Positions 7,974 to 16,077 of a stretch of 40,357 nt of DNA are shown here, in pieces; positions within the stretch are counted from its first letter, which is position 1; the number at the start of each line of letters is the position of its first letter. Under the pieces are notes generated by a model, which was not told the DNA's origin, did not search any database, and saw only the letters and a list, made by a program, of their open reading frames with translations. The translations under genes and the position numbers were made by a program. Origin of the DNA: an uncultured bacterium (GTDB lineage: Bacteria > Patescibacteriota > Patescibacteriia > UBA1558 > GWA2-36-10); NCBI GenBank assembly GCA_937870675.1, contig CALMZN010000002.1, positions 1 to 40,357 of the forward strand, given 5' to 3'.

Positions 7974-7985
7974 AGAGAGTGCTAA
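7959..7985 (+). promoter_or_regulatory. CIRCE operator (HrcA binding site)
   Basis: TTAGCACTC, 9 nt, GAGTGCTAA exactly matches the conserved CIRCE inverted repeat, the binding site of the heat-shock repressor HrcA. It overlaps the groESL promoter. HrcA itself is not encoded in this window. Confidence 0.95.
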
Positions 7986-7991
7986 TTTGAC

Positions 7992-8132
7992 TTCACCCCG
8001 TTAAATAAATTTAATTAACAGGGTGTGAATATTGAGTAAATAAAACATTAAAATTAGCCTTTATAATTTTTAATGATTTAATAATTAAATTTAATTTTTG
8101 CGCCAAGCGCAAAAATTATTTAACGGGGTGAA
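7992..8132. repeat. Long inverted-repeat element, copy B (in the groES leader)
   Basis: The left arm (7992-8016) begins TTCACCCCGTTAAAT and the right arm ends ATTTAACGGGGTGAA (8118-8132). The right arm is interrupted by a nested 11-bp hairpin, AATTTTTGCGC (8093-8103) with GCGCAAAAATT (8107-8117). It lies wholly in the predicted 5' untranslated region of groES and ends 1 nt before the ATG, so GGGGTGA serves as the Shine-Dalgarno sequence. Confidence 0.8.
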
Positions 8133-8133
8133 T

Positions 8134-8409
8134 ATGAAGTTAAAACCATTAGGTGATAGGGTGATTGTCAAACCATTACCCAAAGAAGAAACTACCAAGG
8201 CCGGTATTATATTGCCAGAAACAGTCAACAAAGAATCTCGTCAAGAAGGTGAAATAATTGCTATTGGCCGTGGAGAAAAAATTGTAAAATTAAATTTGGC
8301 TATTGGCCAAAAAGTTGTTTTTTCTGAATACGGCGGTTCGGAAATAAAAATAGACGGCGTGGAACACAAAATTTTGAATCATGATGATTTATTGGCCGTG
8401 ATTGAATAA
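8134..8409 (+). CDS. groES: Co-chaperonin GroES
   Basis: GroES is the heptameric lid of the GroEL folding chamber. The 91-aa protein from MKLKPLGDRVIVKPL has the family's conserved start, the mobile-loop region (KEETTKAGIILPET) and the GEIIAIGRGEK, GQKVVFSEYGGSEI and YKIL-like (HKILNHDDLLAVIE) segments. An in-frame ATG at 8098 lies inside the repeat and is rejected, because the family start is at 8134 and GGGGTGA precedes it. It is first in the CIRCE-controlled groESL operon, so heat induction is expected. The gap to groEL (200 nt) is unusually long and filled with a repeat. Confidence 0.97.
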   Translation: MKLKPLGDRVIVKPLPKEETTKAGIILPETVNKESRQEGEIIAIGRGEKIVKLNLAIGQKVVFSEYGGSEIKIDGVEHKILNHDDLLAVIE

Positions 8410-8427
8410 TTTTTTCTAATTGTCATC

Positions 8428-8575
8428 TTCGGGCTCCCGCCCGACACGCCTCTGACGGCAGTCAAGGCGGGCGGGTGACCCGGAGATCCAAAAGTTTAAG
8501 TGTGGATTCCTGCCTTCGCCCGCTTCGCTTCGAGGCGAGCAGGAATGACGTAGAAAATAGGCAGGGATGACATTA
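8428..8575. repeat. Composite palindromic repeat between groES and groEL
   Basis: It contains an imperfect long stem from ATCTTCGGGCTCCCGCCCG to GGCGGGCGGGTGACCCGGAGAT, then the hairpin ATTCCTGC (8506-8513) with GCAGGAAT (8539-8546), followed by GACG and a second CAGGGATGACAT. These are REP-like units of the kind found in many bacteria. No ORF is present. The structure lies within the operon and could affect the groES to groEL ratio. Confidence 0.55.
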
Positions 8576-8609
8576 ATAATAAACTTTATAAATTAAAATT
8601 TAAAATACT

Positions 8610-10253
8610 ATGGCTAAACAAATTATATTCAATGAAGAAGCCCGCGCTAAAATGAAAAAAGGCGTGGACATTTTAACCAACGCCGTTAAAGTGACTTTGG
8701 GACCAAAAGGTAGAAATGTTGTTTTGGACAAAAGCTATGGCGCGCCAACTATTACCAAAGACGGTGTGACTGTGGCCAAGGATATTGAGCTGGAAGATAA
8801 GTTTGAAAACATTGGCGCGGAAATTGTCAAAGAAGTTGCTTCCAAGACAGCTGATGTGGCTGGCGATGGCACTACCACGGCCACTGTTTTGGCGCAGAGC
8901 ATTATTGCTGAGGGCTTGAAAAATGTGACTGCCGGCTCCAACCCACTGGCTTTGAAGCGCGGTATTGATTTGGCTACTGAGGCCGTAGTCAAATATTTGC
9001 AAAAAATTTCTAAAACCGTTGATAGCCAAGCCGAAATTGAGCAAGTAGCTTCAATATCTGCCAACGACAAAGAGATCGGTAAAATCATTGCCTCAGCCAT
9101 GGAAGCGGTTGGCAAGAATGGCGTCATTACTGTGGAAGAGTCGCAGAGTTTTGGTGTAGAAAAAGAAGTGGTGGAAGGTATGCAGTTTGATAAGGGCTAT
9201 GTCTCTCCTTATATGGTCACCAATGCTGATAAAATGGAAGCGGTGTATAATGATCCAATGATTTTGATCACCGACCAAAAAGTTTCCGCTATTCAGGATT
9301 TACTGCCACTCTTGGAAACCATGGCCCAATCTGGCAAAAAAGATTTGGTAGTTATTGCTGATGAAATAGAAGGCGAGGCCTTGGCTACGCTAGTGGTCAA
9401 TAAGATTAGGGGAGTATTCAACACCTTGGCTGTCAAAGCTCCGGGTTTTGGCGACAGACGCAAAGAAATGCTTCAAGACATTGCGGCCATGACTGGCGCT
9501 CGCGTAATTTCTGAAGAATTGGGCTTGAAACTTAATAGCGCTACTATTGATATGTTGGGCTCGGCTCACAAAGTAGTAGCCAGCAAAGAAAACACTACCA
9601 TCGTCGATGGCCGTGGTGATCAGGAAGAAGTCAAAAAGCGCATCAAGCAAATTGAAAATGAATTAAAAAACACTGACTCTGATTTTGAAAAAGAAAAATT
9701 GCAAGAGCGTTTGGCCAAATTGACTGGCGGTGTAGCCATCATCAAGGTTGGCGCCGCTACAGAAACAGAAATGAAAGAAAAGAAAGATCGCATTGAGGAT
9801 GCCTTGTCTGCCACCAAAGCGGCCGTGGAAGAGGGCTTTGTGGTTGGCGGTGGCGTGGCTTATTTGCGCTCCATGTCTTCCATAAATGATTTGAAATTAA
9901 CTGGTGAAGAAAAATTAGGCGCTGATATTTTGAAAAAAGCTCTGACCTCGCCAGCCGAGCAGATTGCCAGCAACGCCGGCACTGATGGCAAAGTAGTGGT
10001 AGCGGAGATTTTGAAACTCAAAGACAATCACGGCTACAATGCTAAAGATGACAAGTTTGAAGACCTAGTGCAGGCCGGCATCATAGATCCGACCAAGGTC
10101 AGTCGTAGCGCTTTGCAAAATGCGGCTTCGGCGGCTGGCATGTTTTTGACCACTGAAGCAGTGGTCACTGACCTGCCCAGTAAAGATGATCATAGTCATG
10201 GCGGTGGTATGTCAGGTATGGGTGGCATGGGCGGTGGTATGGGCATGATGTAA
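8610..10253 (+). CDS. groEL: Chaperonin GroEL (Hsp60)
   Basis: GroEL is the ATP-driven 14-mer chaperonin that folds proteins in the cytoplasm with GroES. The 547-aa protein is full length. It begins MAKQIIFNEEARAKM, has the ATP-site GDGTTTATVLAQ (about residues 86-97), apical-domain stretches such as EGMQFDKGYVSPYMV and VVIADEIEGEALATLVVN, and the C-terminal domain GVAIIKVGAATETEMKEKKDRIEDAL. It ends in a Gly-Met tail (GGMSGMGGMGGG) typical of the family. It is the second gene of the CIRCE-controlled operon. No strong Shine-Dalgarno sequence precedes the ATG. Confidence 0.99.
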   Translation: MAKQIIFNEEARAKMKKGVDILTNAVKVTLGPKGRNVVLDKSYGAPTITKDGVTVAKDIELEDKFENIGAEIVKEVASKTADVAGDGTTTATVLAQSIIAEGLKNVTAGSNPLALKRGIDLATEAVVKYLQKISKTVDSQAEIEQVASISANDKEIGKIIASAMEAVGKNGVITVEESQSFGVEKEVVEGMQFDKGYVSPYMVTNADKMEAVYNDPMILITDQKVSAIQDLLPLLETMAQSGKKDLVVIADEIEGEALATLVVNKIRGVFNTLAVKAPGFGDRRKEMLQDIAAMTGARVISEELGLKLNSATIDMLGSAHKVVASKENTTIVDGRGDQEEVKKRIKQIENELKNTDSDFEKEKLQERLAKLTGGVAIIKVGAATETEMKEKKDRIEDALSATKAAVEEGFVVGGGVAYLRSMSSINDLKLTGEEKLGADILKKALTSPAEQIASNAGTDGKVVVAEILKLKDNHGYNAKDDKFEDLVQAGIIDPTKVSRSALQNAASAAGMFLTTEAVVTDLPSKDDHSHGGGMSGMGGMGGGMGMM

Positions 10254-10312
10254 TCCCACAAAATCATTTCGAGTCGCTTTAGTTGGGGGGATAAAATAAA
10301 TTTAGTCAATAT

Positions 10313-10350
10313 AAAAAACTCCTGTCGAGCTTAGTTTGATGGGGGTTTTT
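10313..10350 (+). terminator. Probable groEL terminator
   Basis: AAAAACTCC (10314-10322) can pair with GGGGGTTTTT (10341-10350), with one G-T pair and an 18-nt loop. The 3' arm is itself the T-tract. Confidence 0.5.
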
Positions 10351-10366
10351 GTTTTGTGATAATTTC

Positions 10367-10375
10367 TGTTATAAT
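10367..10375 (+). promoter_or_regulatory. Extended -10 promoter of the 4-TM protein gene
   Basis: TGTTATAAT, an extended -10 box, lies 19 nt before the ATG at 10395. The predicted leader is about 13 nt. No good -35 box is seen. Confidence 0.5.
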
Positions 10376-10394
10376 ATAGAAGTAAAAAAATCCT

Positions 10395-10919
10395 ATGATG
10401 CAGGGAAAAATTGAGCAAGTGGAGATTGATGGCAAGGTTGTTTCCATCCACGAAGAGGTTTGGGTAGCAGATTTTGGCTTGCCAGAAATAGAGCATGAGA
10501 TCAAAGAAGAAGTCATTAAGCTCAGGCCAAAAAATGTGAGAAATTTTAGTTGGGTTTTTTCTTCTCTGCTAATTGTCTTGCTCATGGTGGTGGGCGAGTA
10601 TCTGCTCTGGTCGTTGGGTCTTAAAAATTTTTGGTCGATTTTGACTATCACGATTGTGACCTGGATTTACCGTCTCTTGGTATTGCTTTTGTGGCTATAC
10701 TTGGGCTACTACCAGTGGGGCTTGAATCGGGAAAAAATAGTTGCCGTGGCTTTTTCTAGCGTCATTGTGGCTAGTATTTTGGTGGCTATTATGAAAGTAG
10801 TGATGATGCCTGAGCCATGGGCTTGGCTCAATATTTTGGTAGAGCCGATTTGGGCCTTGATCATGGTGGCAATAATAAATATTATATTTTTTAAATTCAC
10901 CCCGTTAAATGCCCGCTAG
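10395..10919 (+). CDS. Membrane protein of unknown function, about four TM segments
   Basis: The 174-aa protein has a soluble, acidic N-terminus of about 45 residues, then about four hydrophobic helices (WVFSSLLIVLLMVVGEYLLW, FWSILTITIVTWIYRLLVLL, VAVAFSSVIVASILVAIM, ILVEPIWALIMVAIINIIFF). No family is recognised. The last seven codons and the TAG stop (FTPLNAR) are encoded by the left arm of palindromic element copy C, so the true ancestral C-terminus was probably different. Either of two adjacent ATGs (10395, 10398) could be the start. Confidence 0.75.
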   Translation: MMQGKIEQVEIDGKVVSIHEEVWVADFGLPEIEHEIKEEVIKLRPKNVRNFSWVFSSLLIVLLMVVGEYLLWSLGLKNFWSILTITIVTWIYRLLVLLLWLYLGYYQWGLNREKIVAVAFSSVIVASILVAIMKVVMMPEPWAWLNILVEPIWALIMVAIINIIFFKFTPLNAR

Positions 10920-11010
10920 GCGGGCAAGCCGTGGCTTATTTAACGGGGTGAACCCCGTTAAATGCCCGCTAGGCGGGCAAGCCGTGGCTTATTTAACGGG
11001 GTGAACCCCG
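10896..11010 (+). repeat. Long inverted-repeat element, copy C, as a 53-bp tandem duplication
   Basis: Two near-identical units run from 10896 to 11005, with a third partial start (AACCCCG) ending at 11010. The period is 53 nt. Each unit has terminal arms ACCCCGTTAAAT and ATTTAACGGGGT enclosing two small hairpins, GCCCGC-tag-GCGGGC and AAGCC-gt-GGCTT. The predicted fold is a four-way, cloverleaf-like junction. The centre differs completely from copies A, B and D, while the outer arms are the same. Confidence 0.85.
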
Positions 11011-11041
11011 ATTAAATAAAATTAAATAAAAAACAAAAATT

Positions 11042-11350
11042 ATGGAAAAAATACAAATAAACAAGCACGATGTTGAAGAACACAAGGTAAGCGCGGCTAT
11101 GAGCTATGTGGGAATTTTATGCTTATTTCCACTGATGTTCAAAAGGCATTCACCCTATGCGCATTTTCATGCCAAGCAGGGATTGCTTTTATTTTTGGTA
11201 GAAATAGCTTGCGCCGCTTTTTTCTTTTTGTTGTGGCCAGTATTTATCTTGGCGATTTATTTTGCGGTGCGTGGCATCAGTCAAACCCTGCACGGCAAAT
11301 ATTGGCGCTTGCCATTTTTAGGTCGCTTCGTTGAGAAGCTAAACGTTTAA
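11042..11350 (+). CDS. DUF4870/Tic20-like small membrane protein
   Basis: This 102-aa protein has the pattern typical of the DUF4870 family: SAAMSYVGILCLFPLMFKR, YAHFHAKQGLLLF, then two or three hydrophobic helices and a short polar end. The conserved HAKQG motif (residues 42-46) is present. The role is unknown for most members; they are small integral membrane proteins in many bacteria. It starts 31 nt after the tandem palindromic repeats, with a leader almost free of G and C and no Shine-Dalgarno sequence. Confidence 0.8.
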   Translation: MEKIQINKHDVEEHKVSAAMSYVGILCLFPLMFKRHSPYAHFHAKQGLLLFLVEIACAAFFFLLWPVFILAIYFAVRGISQTLHGKYWRLPFLGRFVEKLNV

Positions 11351-11471
11351 TAAATAATAAAATTTTTAACTTTCAACTTTTTTGCTCAGTCCTCGACCAC
11401 GAGATTGAGGCTCGAGTGGAGGCGAGTTCGCTTTTGGCCGAAATTTTAAACTTTTAACTTTAGACTATAAT

Positions 11472-13862
11472 ATGCCCAAAAAATTTATTTTATGGTTCAA
11501 TGAGATTGGTATCAAAGATATACCTATTGTCGGTGGCAAAAATGCTTCGCTGGGTGAGATGTATCGCAAGTTGACACCAATTGGTGTCAAAATTCCCAAT
11601 GGCTATGCCGTCACGGCCGCGGCTTATGATTATTTTTTGGATAACAGTGGCGTCAAAGATAAGATTAAGAAAATTTTGAAGAATTTGGATACTGGAGACA
11701 TGAAAAATTTGTCTCAGCGTGGCGCGCAGATCAGAAAAACTATACTGCAAGCCGAGTTTCCCGAAGATTTGAAAAAAGAAATTACAAATTATTATCATCA
11801 GCTTTCCCAGCAATTCAAGGCGGTCAATACTGATGTGGCTATTCGCAGTTCAGCCACTGCCGAGGATCTACCCGATGCTTCTTTTGCTGGCCAGCAAGAG
11901 TCATATTTGAATATCAAGGGCGAAAAAGCCCTGCTGGATGCTTGTCGTAAGTGTGTGGCCTCACTATTCACTGATCGCGCTATTTCTTATCGCACAGATA
12001 AGGGTTTTGATCATTTTTCTATCAAACTTTCCATCACAGTGCAGAAAATGGTGCGTTCGGACAAGGCCTCTTCTGGTGTTATGTTTTCTATTGACACCGA
12101 GTCCGGCTTCAAAGACGCAGTTTTGATCAATGCTACTTATGGCTTGGGGGAATATATTGTCAAAGGCAAAGTCAATCCGGATGAATATTATGTTTTCAAA
12201 CCGACTTTATTAAAGGGCTTGGATCCGATTATCAGTCGTCGCTTGGGTTCCAAAGAACAAAAATTAATTTACAATTTTGCTGGCAGTGTTCACGCTACTG
12301 TGGATATGAAAGTGCCAGCCAAAGAAAGGCATAAATTTGTTTTGACGGACAAGGAAGTAATTCGTCTGGCCAAGTGGGCCGTGATTATTGAAAAGCACTA
12401 CAATAAAGCCATGGATATGGAGTGGGCTAAAGATGGTTTGACCAATCAATTATTCATAGTCCAAGCTCGTCCCGAGACCGTGCGCTCACAAGATGATCCC
12501 AACAAGCTCAAAGAATATATTTTGCAAACCCGTGGTAAAGTGCTAGCCGAAGGCGCTTCGGTTGGGAACATGATAGGTCAGGGACTAGCCCACGTGATTA
12601 AAGATGTGGCTGATATTGGCAATTTCAAACAAGACGAGGTCTTGATTACAGAGATGACTGATCCTGATTGGGAGCCGATTATGAAAAAAGCGGCCGCCAT
12701 TGTCACCAACGCTGGCGGACGCACTTGCCATGCCGCCATTATTTCTCGTGAATTGGGCATCCCTTGCGTGGTAGGTACTGTGGACTGCACAGAAAAAGTA
12801 AAAAACAAACAAGCAGTGACTGTCAGCTGTGCTGAAGGTGAGCGCGGTTATATTTATAATGGCTTGTTGAAATTTCAAATCAAAGAAACTGATTTGAAAA
12901 AAATAAAAAAACCACGCACCAAGATTATGATGAATATCGGCAATCCCGAAATGGCTATGGCGCAGAGTTTTATCCCCAATGATGGTGTGGGTTTGGCTCG
13001 CGAAGAATTTATTATTACTTCGTATATCAAAATACACCCTCTGGCTTTGCTTAATTTTCATAAATTAAAAAATAAAAAAGCCAAACAGCAGATAGAAAAA
13101 TTGACAGTCGGCTATACAAATAAAGCGCAATTTTTTGTGGATCGACTGGCCGAAGGCGTGGCTAGGATTGCCGCTAGTTTTTATCCCAAAGATGTCATAG
13201 TTCGTTTGTCGGACTTCAAATCCAATGAATATGCCAATTTGATTGGTGGCGCCGAGTTTGAACCAGTAGAGTCCAATCCCATGATCGGCTGGCGAGGGGC
13301 TTCCAGATACTATGATCCAAAATACATAGCGGCTTTTGAGCTAGAATGTCGGGCCTTAGTCAAAGTCCGCGAAGATATGGGTCTGAGGAATTTGAAAATC
13401 ATGGTGCCTTTTTGTAGAACACTCGAAGAGGGCAAAAAGGTCTTGGCTATCATGGCCAAGCATGGTTTGAAGCGAGGAGTGGGAGGCCTAGAGGTCTATG
13501 TCATGTGCGAGATACCGTCCAATGTAATTTTGGCCGAGGACTTTTGCAAAATATTTGATGGCTTTTCTATTGGCTCCAATGATTTGACCCAGCTTACTTT
13601 GGGAGTAGACCGCGATTCGCAAATAGTGGCTCATGTTTATGATGAACGCAATCAAGCAGTCAAATCTTTGATTAGCCAAGTAATCAAAACAGCCAAAAAG
13701 AATAAAAGAAAAATTGGTATTTGCGGACAAGCGCCTTCTGATTTTCCGGACTTTGCCCAATTCTTGGTCAGAGAGGGTATTGATTCTATTTCTTTGAATC
13801 CCGACACAGTCATCAAGACCACTTTGGCCATCAAGCAAGTAGAAAGTAAAAAAAGAAAATAA
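11472..13862 (+). CDS. ppsA: Phosphoenolpyruvate synthase (pyruvate, water dikinase)
   Basis: The enzyme converts pyruvate, ATP and water into PEP, AMP and phosphate, giving an entry to gluconeogenesis. The 796-aa protein has the N-terminal ATP-grasp domain (VGGKNASLGEMYRKL near residue 20; AIRSSATAEDLPDASFAGQQ), the mobile phospho-histidine domain (TNAGGRTCHAAIISREL, catalytic His near residue 419) and the C-terminal TIM-barrel PEP-binding domain (CEIPSNVILAEDF and GFSIGSNDLTQLTLGVDRD). The order and length fit PEP synthase rather than pyruvate phosphate dikinase. TATAAT directly abuts the ATG, so it is unlikely to be the promoter used for this start. Confidence 0.93.
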   Translation: MPKKFILWFNEIGIKDIPIVGGKNASLGEMYRKLTPIGVKIPNGYAVTAAAYDYFLDNSGVKDKIKKILKNLDTGDMKNLSQRGAQIRKTILQAEFPEDLKKEITNYYHQLSQQFKAVNTDVAIRSSATAEDLPDASFAGQQESYLNIKGEKALLDACRKCVASLFTDRAISYRTDKGFDHFSIKLSITVQKMVRSDKASSGVMFSIDTESGFKDAVLINATYGLGEYIVKGKVNPDEYYVFKPTLLKGLDPIISRRLGSKEQKLIYNFAGSVHATVDMKVPAKERHKFVLTDKEVIRLAKWAVIIEKHYNKAMDMEWAKDGLTNQLFIVQARPETVRSQDDPNKLKEYILQTRGKVLAEGASVGNMIGQGLAHVIKDVADIGNFKQDEVLITEMTDPDWEPIMKKAAAIVTNAGGRTCHAAIISRELGIPCVVGTVDCTEKVKNKQAVTVSCAEGERGYIYNGLLKFQIKETDLKKIKKPRTKIMMNIGNPEMAMAQSFIPNDGVGLAREEFIITSYIKIHPLALLNFHKLKNKKAKQQIEKLTVGYTNKAQFFVDRLAEGVARIAASFYPKDVIVRLSDFKSNEYANLIGGAEFEPVESNPMIGWRGASRYYDPKYIAAFELECRALVKVREDMGLRNLKIMVPFCRTLEEGKKVLAIMAKHGLKRGVGGLEVYVMCEIPSNVILAEDFCKIFDGFSIGSNDLTQLTLGVDRDSQIVAHVYDERNQAVKSLISQVIKTAKKNKRKIGICGQAPSDFPDFAQFLVREGIDSISLNPDTVIKTTLAIKQVESKKRK

Positions 13863-13879
13863 TTTTAGTTTGTTATTTT

Positions 13880-13922
13880 AAAATCAGTGATTTGTTTATT
13901 GACAATTAGCTGATTTTTCTTT
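13880..13922 (+). terminator. Possible terminator after ppsA
   Basis: AAAATCAG (13880-13887) pairs with CTGATTTT (13910-13917) across a 22-nt loop and is followed by TCTTT. The long loop makes this moderate. Confidence 0.4.
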
Positions 13923-15488
13923 ATGTCAAACCTAGAAACACAAGAAAAAATTATTTCAAGCAAGGAAGTTGATGACACGGCTGTTAGTTTGGCTTTGCCT
14001 GAAAATTATATTGTTAATTGGCAGAGTAGGGGTTTGGAAAAACAGGCCGAATCCTATGAAGCGGTTGTGAGAATCTGCCGAGCCGTTCAGGAAGCTGGTG
14101 GTAAAGCGCTAATGGTCGGTGGTGGTGTGCGCGATTTACTTTTGGACAAAGAAGTAAAGGACTTTGACATTGAGGTCTATGGTATAGAGCCACTAGATCT
14201 TCAAAATTTATTGCGGCCCTTTGGTCATTTGGGGGAAGTGGGAAAATCTTTTAGCGTTTTGAAACTTTTTGTCAATCATGATATTCAGATTGATATTTCT
14301 CTGCCGCGTCGCGATTCAAAAACCGGCCCCTTGCATACCGATGTCGACGCGCAACCTGATCCTTACCTGTCAATATCCGAGGCGACGCGGCGCCGTGATT
14401 TTACCATCAATGCTATTTTAGCCGATCCGCTTACTGGTAAGATCATTGATCCTTTTCACGGCATTGATGATTTGAAAAGTAAAACGTTGCGGCTGGTGGA
14501 TGAAGAAACCTTTGTTGATGACCCATTGAGAGTATTGAGGGCCATGCAACTTATCGGCCGTTTTGAGTTGGCAATGGATGATGATAGTCGTCGGATTATG
14601 AGCAGTATGGCTGATGGGCTAAAGCATTTATCAAAAGAGAGAATTCGTGAAGAGTGGTGTAAGCTTTTGTTGAAATCCAATCAGCCATCACTGGGCTTGG
14701 AAGCAGGTCTCGAACTAGGAGTGCTCAAAGAACTGCATCCCGAGTTTGTGCCTTTGGTAGAAACACCGCAAGATCAAAATCAGCATCCCGAAGGAAATGT
14801 CTGGGAGCACACTTTGATAGCGGTTGATGAAATGACTGACATTGCTAGGCGAGAGAAATTAACTGAGCAGGAAATGTGGCCATTGATGCTAGCCGCTCTG
14901 TGTCATGATTTGGGTAAAGCAGAAACAAGCGAAGAAAAAGACGGAAAAATAATTGCTCACGGCCACGATTTGGCCAGTGTTGGTTTGACCAAAGTTTTTT
15001 TAGATGGCCTCAGGGTAGATAAGTTCACAGAAGCGCGAGTTTTGCCCTTGGTGCGCCATCACATGAGACCGTTGTATTTGTATAATGATATGTTGCAAAA
15101 TCGTCAAATAAAAGATGGTATTTTTCGTCGTTTGGCTAGAGATTTGGCGCCGTCTAGTATTAGAGATTTGGCTTTTTTGTCAGAAGCTGACTATCGGGCT
15201 ACGCGGAGGGAAGATAAAGAGGAAATAAAAAAATTAATTGACTGGTTGATAAATAAAGCAACGGAGATTGGTGTTGACCAGCAAGTTGCTCCAGAGCTTG
15301 TGACCGGCAAGGATTTTTTGCAAATGGGTTATGCTCCTGGTCCAGAAATTGGTCGCTTGATACAATTGAGCAGTGAATTAAGAGACGCGCGTGGTTTTAG
15401 TCGAGAAGACATTATTCAAGTGTTATTTAACATCAAAGATGTCACCGAAGCTATGAGTAAATTAGAAAAATTATTATTAACAGATTAA
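13923..15488 (+). CDS. cca: CCA-adding tRNA nucleotidyltransferase with HD domain
   Basis: The enzyme builds or repairs the CCA end of tRNAs. The 521-aa protein has the class II signature GGGVRDLLLDKEVKDFDIEVYG (about residues 65-86, catalytic DxD), the RRDFTINAIL motif, and the DDPLRVLRAMQLIGRF region that selects nucleotides. It then has an HD hydrolase domain (HTLIAVDEM and CHDLGKAE near residue 326). The C-terminal region resembles the multifunctional bacterial form. The N-terminal 35 residues are extra and low in conservation. The one tRNA in the window encodes its own CCA, so a repair role may matter. The TAA stop overlaps the left arm of palindromic element copy D. Confidence 0.92.
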   Translation: MSNLETQEKIISSKEVDDTAVSLALPENYIVNWQSRGLEKQAESYEAVVRICRAVQEAGGKALMVGGGVRDLLLDKEVKDFDIEVYGIEPLDLQNLLRPFGHLGEVGKSFSVLKLFVNHDIQIDISLPRRDSKTGPLHTDVDAQPDPYLSISEATRRRDFTINAILADPLTGKIIDPFHGIDDLKSKTLRLVDEETFVDDPLRVLRAMQLIGRFELAMDDDSRRIMSSMADGLKHLSKERIREEWCKLLLKSNQPSLGLEAGLELGVLKELHPEFVPLVETPQDQNQHPEGNVWEHTLIAVDEMTDIARREKLTEQEMWPLMLAALCHDLGKAETSEEKDGKIIAHGHDLASVGLTKVFLDGLRVDKFTEARVLPLVRHHMRPLYLYNDMLQNRQIKDGIFRRLARDLAPSSIRDLAFLSEADYRATRREDKEEIKKLIDWLINKATEIGVDQQVAPELVTGKDFLQMGYAPGPEIGRLIQLSSELRDARGFSREDIIQVLFNIKDVTEAMSKLEKLLLTD

Positions 15489-15624
15489 CCCCGTTAAATA
15501 AATTTAATTTATTGGGGCATAAAAATAAACCAAAAAAATAATTATAACAATTCAATTTTTTATTTATTATTAATTAAATTTAATTTTTATCGAGCTGGGC
15601 CCGATAAAAATTATTTAACGAGGT
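15487..15624. repeat. Long inverted-repeat element, copy D
   Basis: The left arm (AACCCCGTTAAATAAATTT, from 15487) and right arm (ending ATTTAACGAGGT at 15624) are those of copies A to C. The right arm carries a nested 11-bp hairpin, AATTTTTATCG (15582-15592) with CGATAAAAATT (15602-15612). It differs from copy B's hairpin on both sides in a compensated way. GAGGT at the end lies 5 nt before the mscL ATG and is a good Shine-Dalgarno sequence. Confidence 0.8.
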
Positions 15625-15629
15625 AAATT

Positions 15630-15932
15630 ATGAAAGGATTTATAGATTTTATTAGAGAGCAGGGAGTGGTGGGCTTGGCCGTTGGTTTTATACTTGGTGG
15701 CGCAATTTCCAAAGTAGTGTCTGGTTTGGTCAATGATATTATCAATCCATTACTTGGTTCATTGTTGGGTGGCGCCAACTTAGATCAATTGGCTTGGCAG
15801 GTGGGTGAAAATAAAGTCATGTTTGGTAGTTTTGTGAATACAACAATAGATTTTATTATTATTGCCTTGGTAGTATATTTTGGCGTGAAAATTTTGAAAC
15901 TGGATCGCCTAGATAAGAAAAAAGACGCCTAG
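15630..15932 (+). CDS. mscL: Large-conductance mechanosensitive channel, short form
   Basis: MscL opens under membrane tension and releases solutes during osmotic downshock. The 100-aa protein has the family's N-terminus and first helix (GFIDFIREQGVVGLAVGFILGGAISKVVSGLVNDIINPLLG), a short loop, the second helix (NTTIDFIIIALVVYFGVKIL) and a charged tail. It is shorter than the usual 130-150 aa because the periplasmic loop and C-terminal bundle are reduced. The start is set by GAGGT from palindromic element copy D. Confidence 0.88.
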   Translation: MKGFIDFIREQGVVGLAVGFILGGAISKVVSGLVNDIINPLLGSLLGGANLDQLAWQVGENKVMFGSFVNTTIDFIIIALVVYFGVKILKLDRLDKKKDA

Positions 15933-15994
15933 TAGTTTAGTTTTTTATAAACATAAAAAATAGCTTTTGGCAGGGCAATCATTTTATTTATGGA

Positions 15995-16023
15995 TTGACT
16001 AAAATCTCAATAAAATCTATAAT
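15995..16023 (+). promoter_or_regulatory. Promoter of the 1215-aa surface protein gene
   Basis: TTGACT (15995-16000), a 17-nt spacer and TATAAT (16018-16023). The predicted leader is about 48 nt and AT-rich. Confidence 0.7.
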
Positions 16024-16077
16024 ATTTGCGCATATTATTAAGTAAATTAATAGTTAATTATTCTTTGAATAATTTTT

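Noticed and set aside
8735..9127. Antisense 130-aa frame within groEL
   Set aside because: It is a shadow of groEL, lacks a ribosome-binding site and has no family motifs.
11466..11474. TATAAT abutting ATG as a leaderless promoter of ppsA
   Set aside because: The -10 box ends directly at the ATG, so transcription would start inside the gene. The spacing differs from the 6 nt seen at the other genes.
12585..13061. Antisense 158-aa frame within ppsA
   Set aside because: It is an open-frame shadow of a conserved enzyme, with Phe/His-rich nonsense composition.
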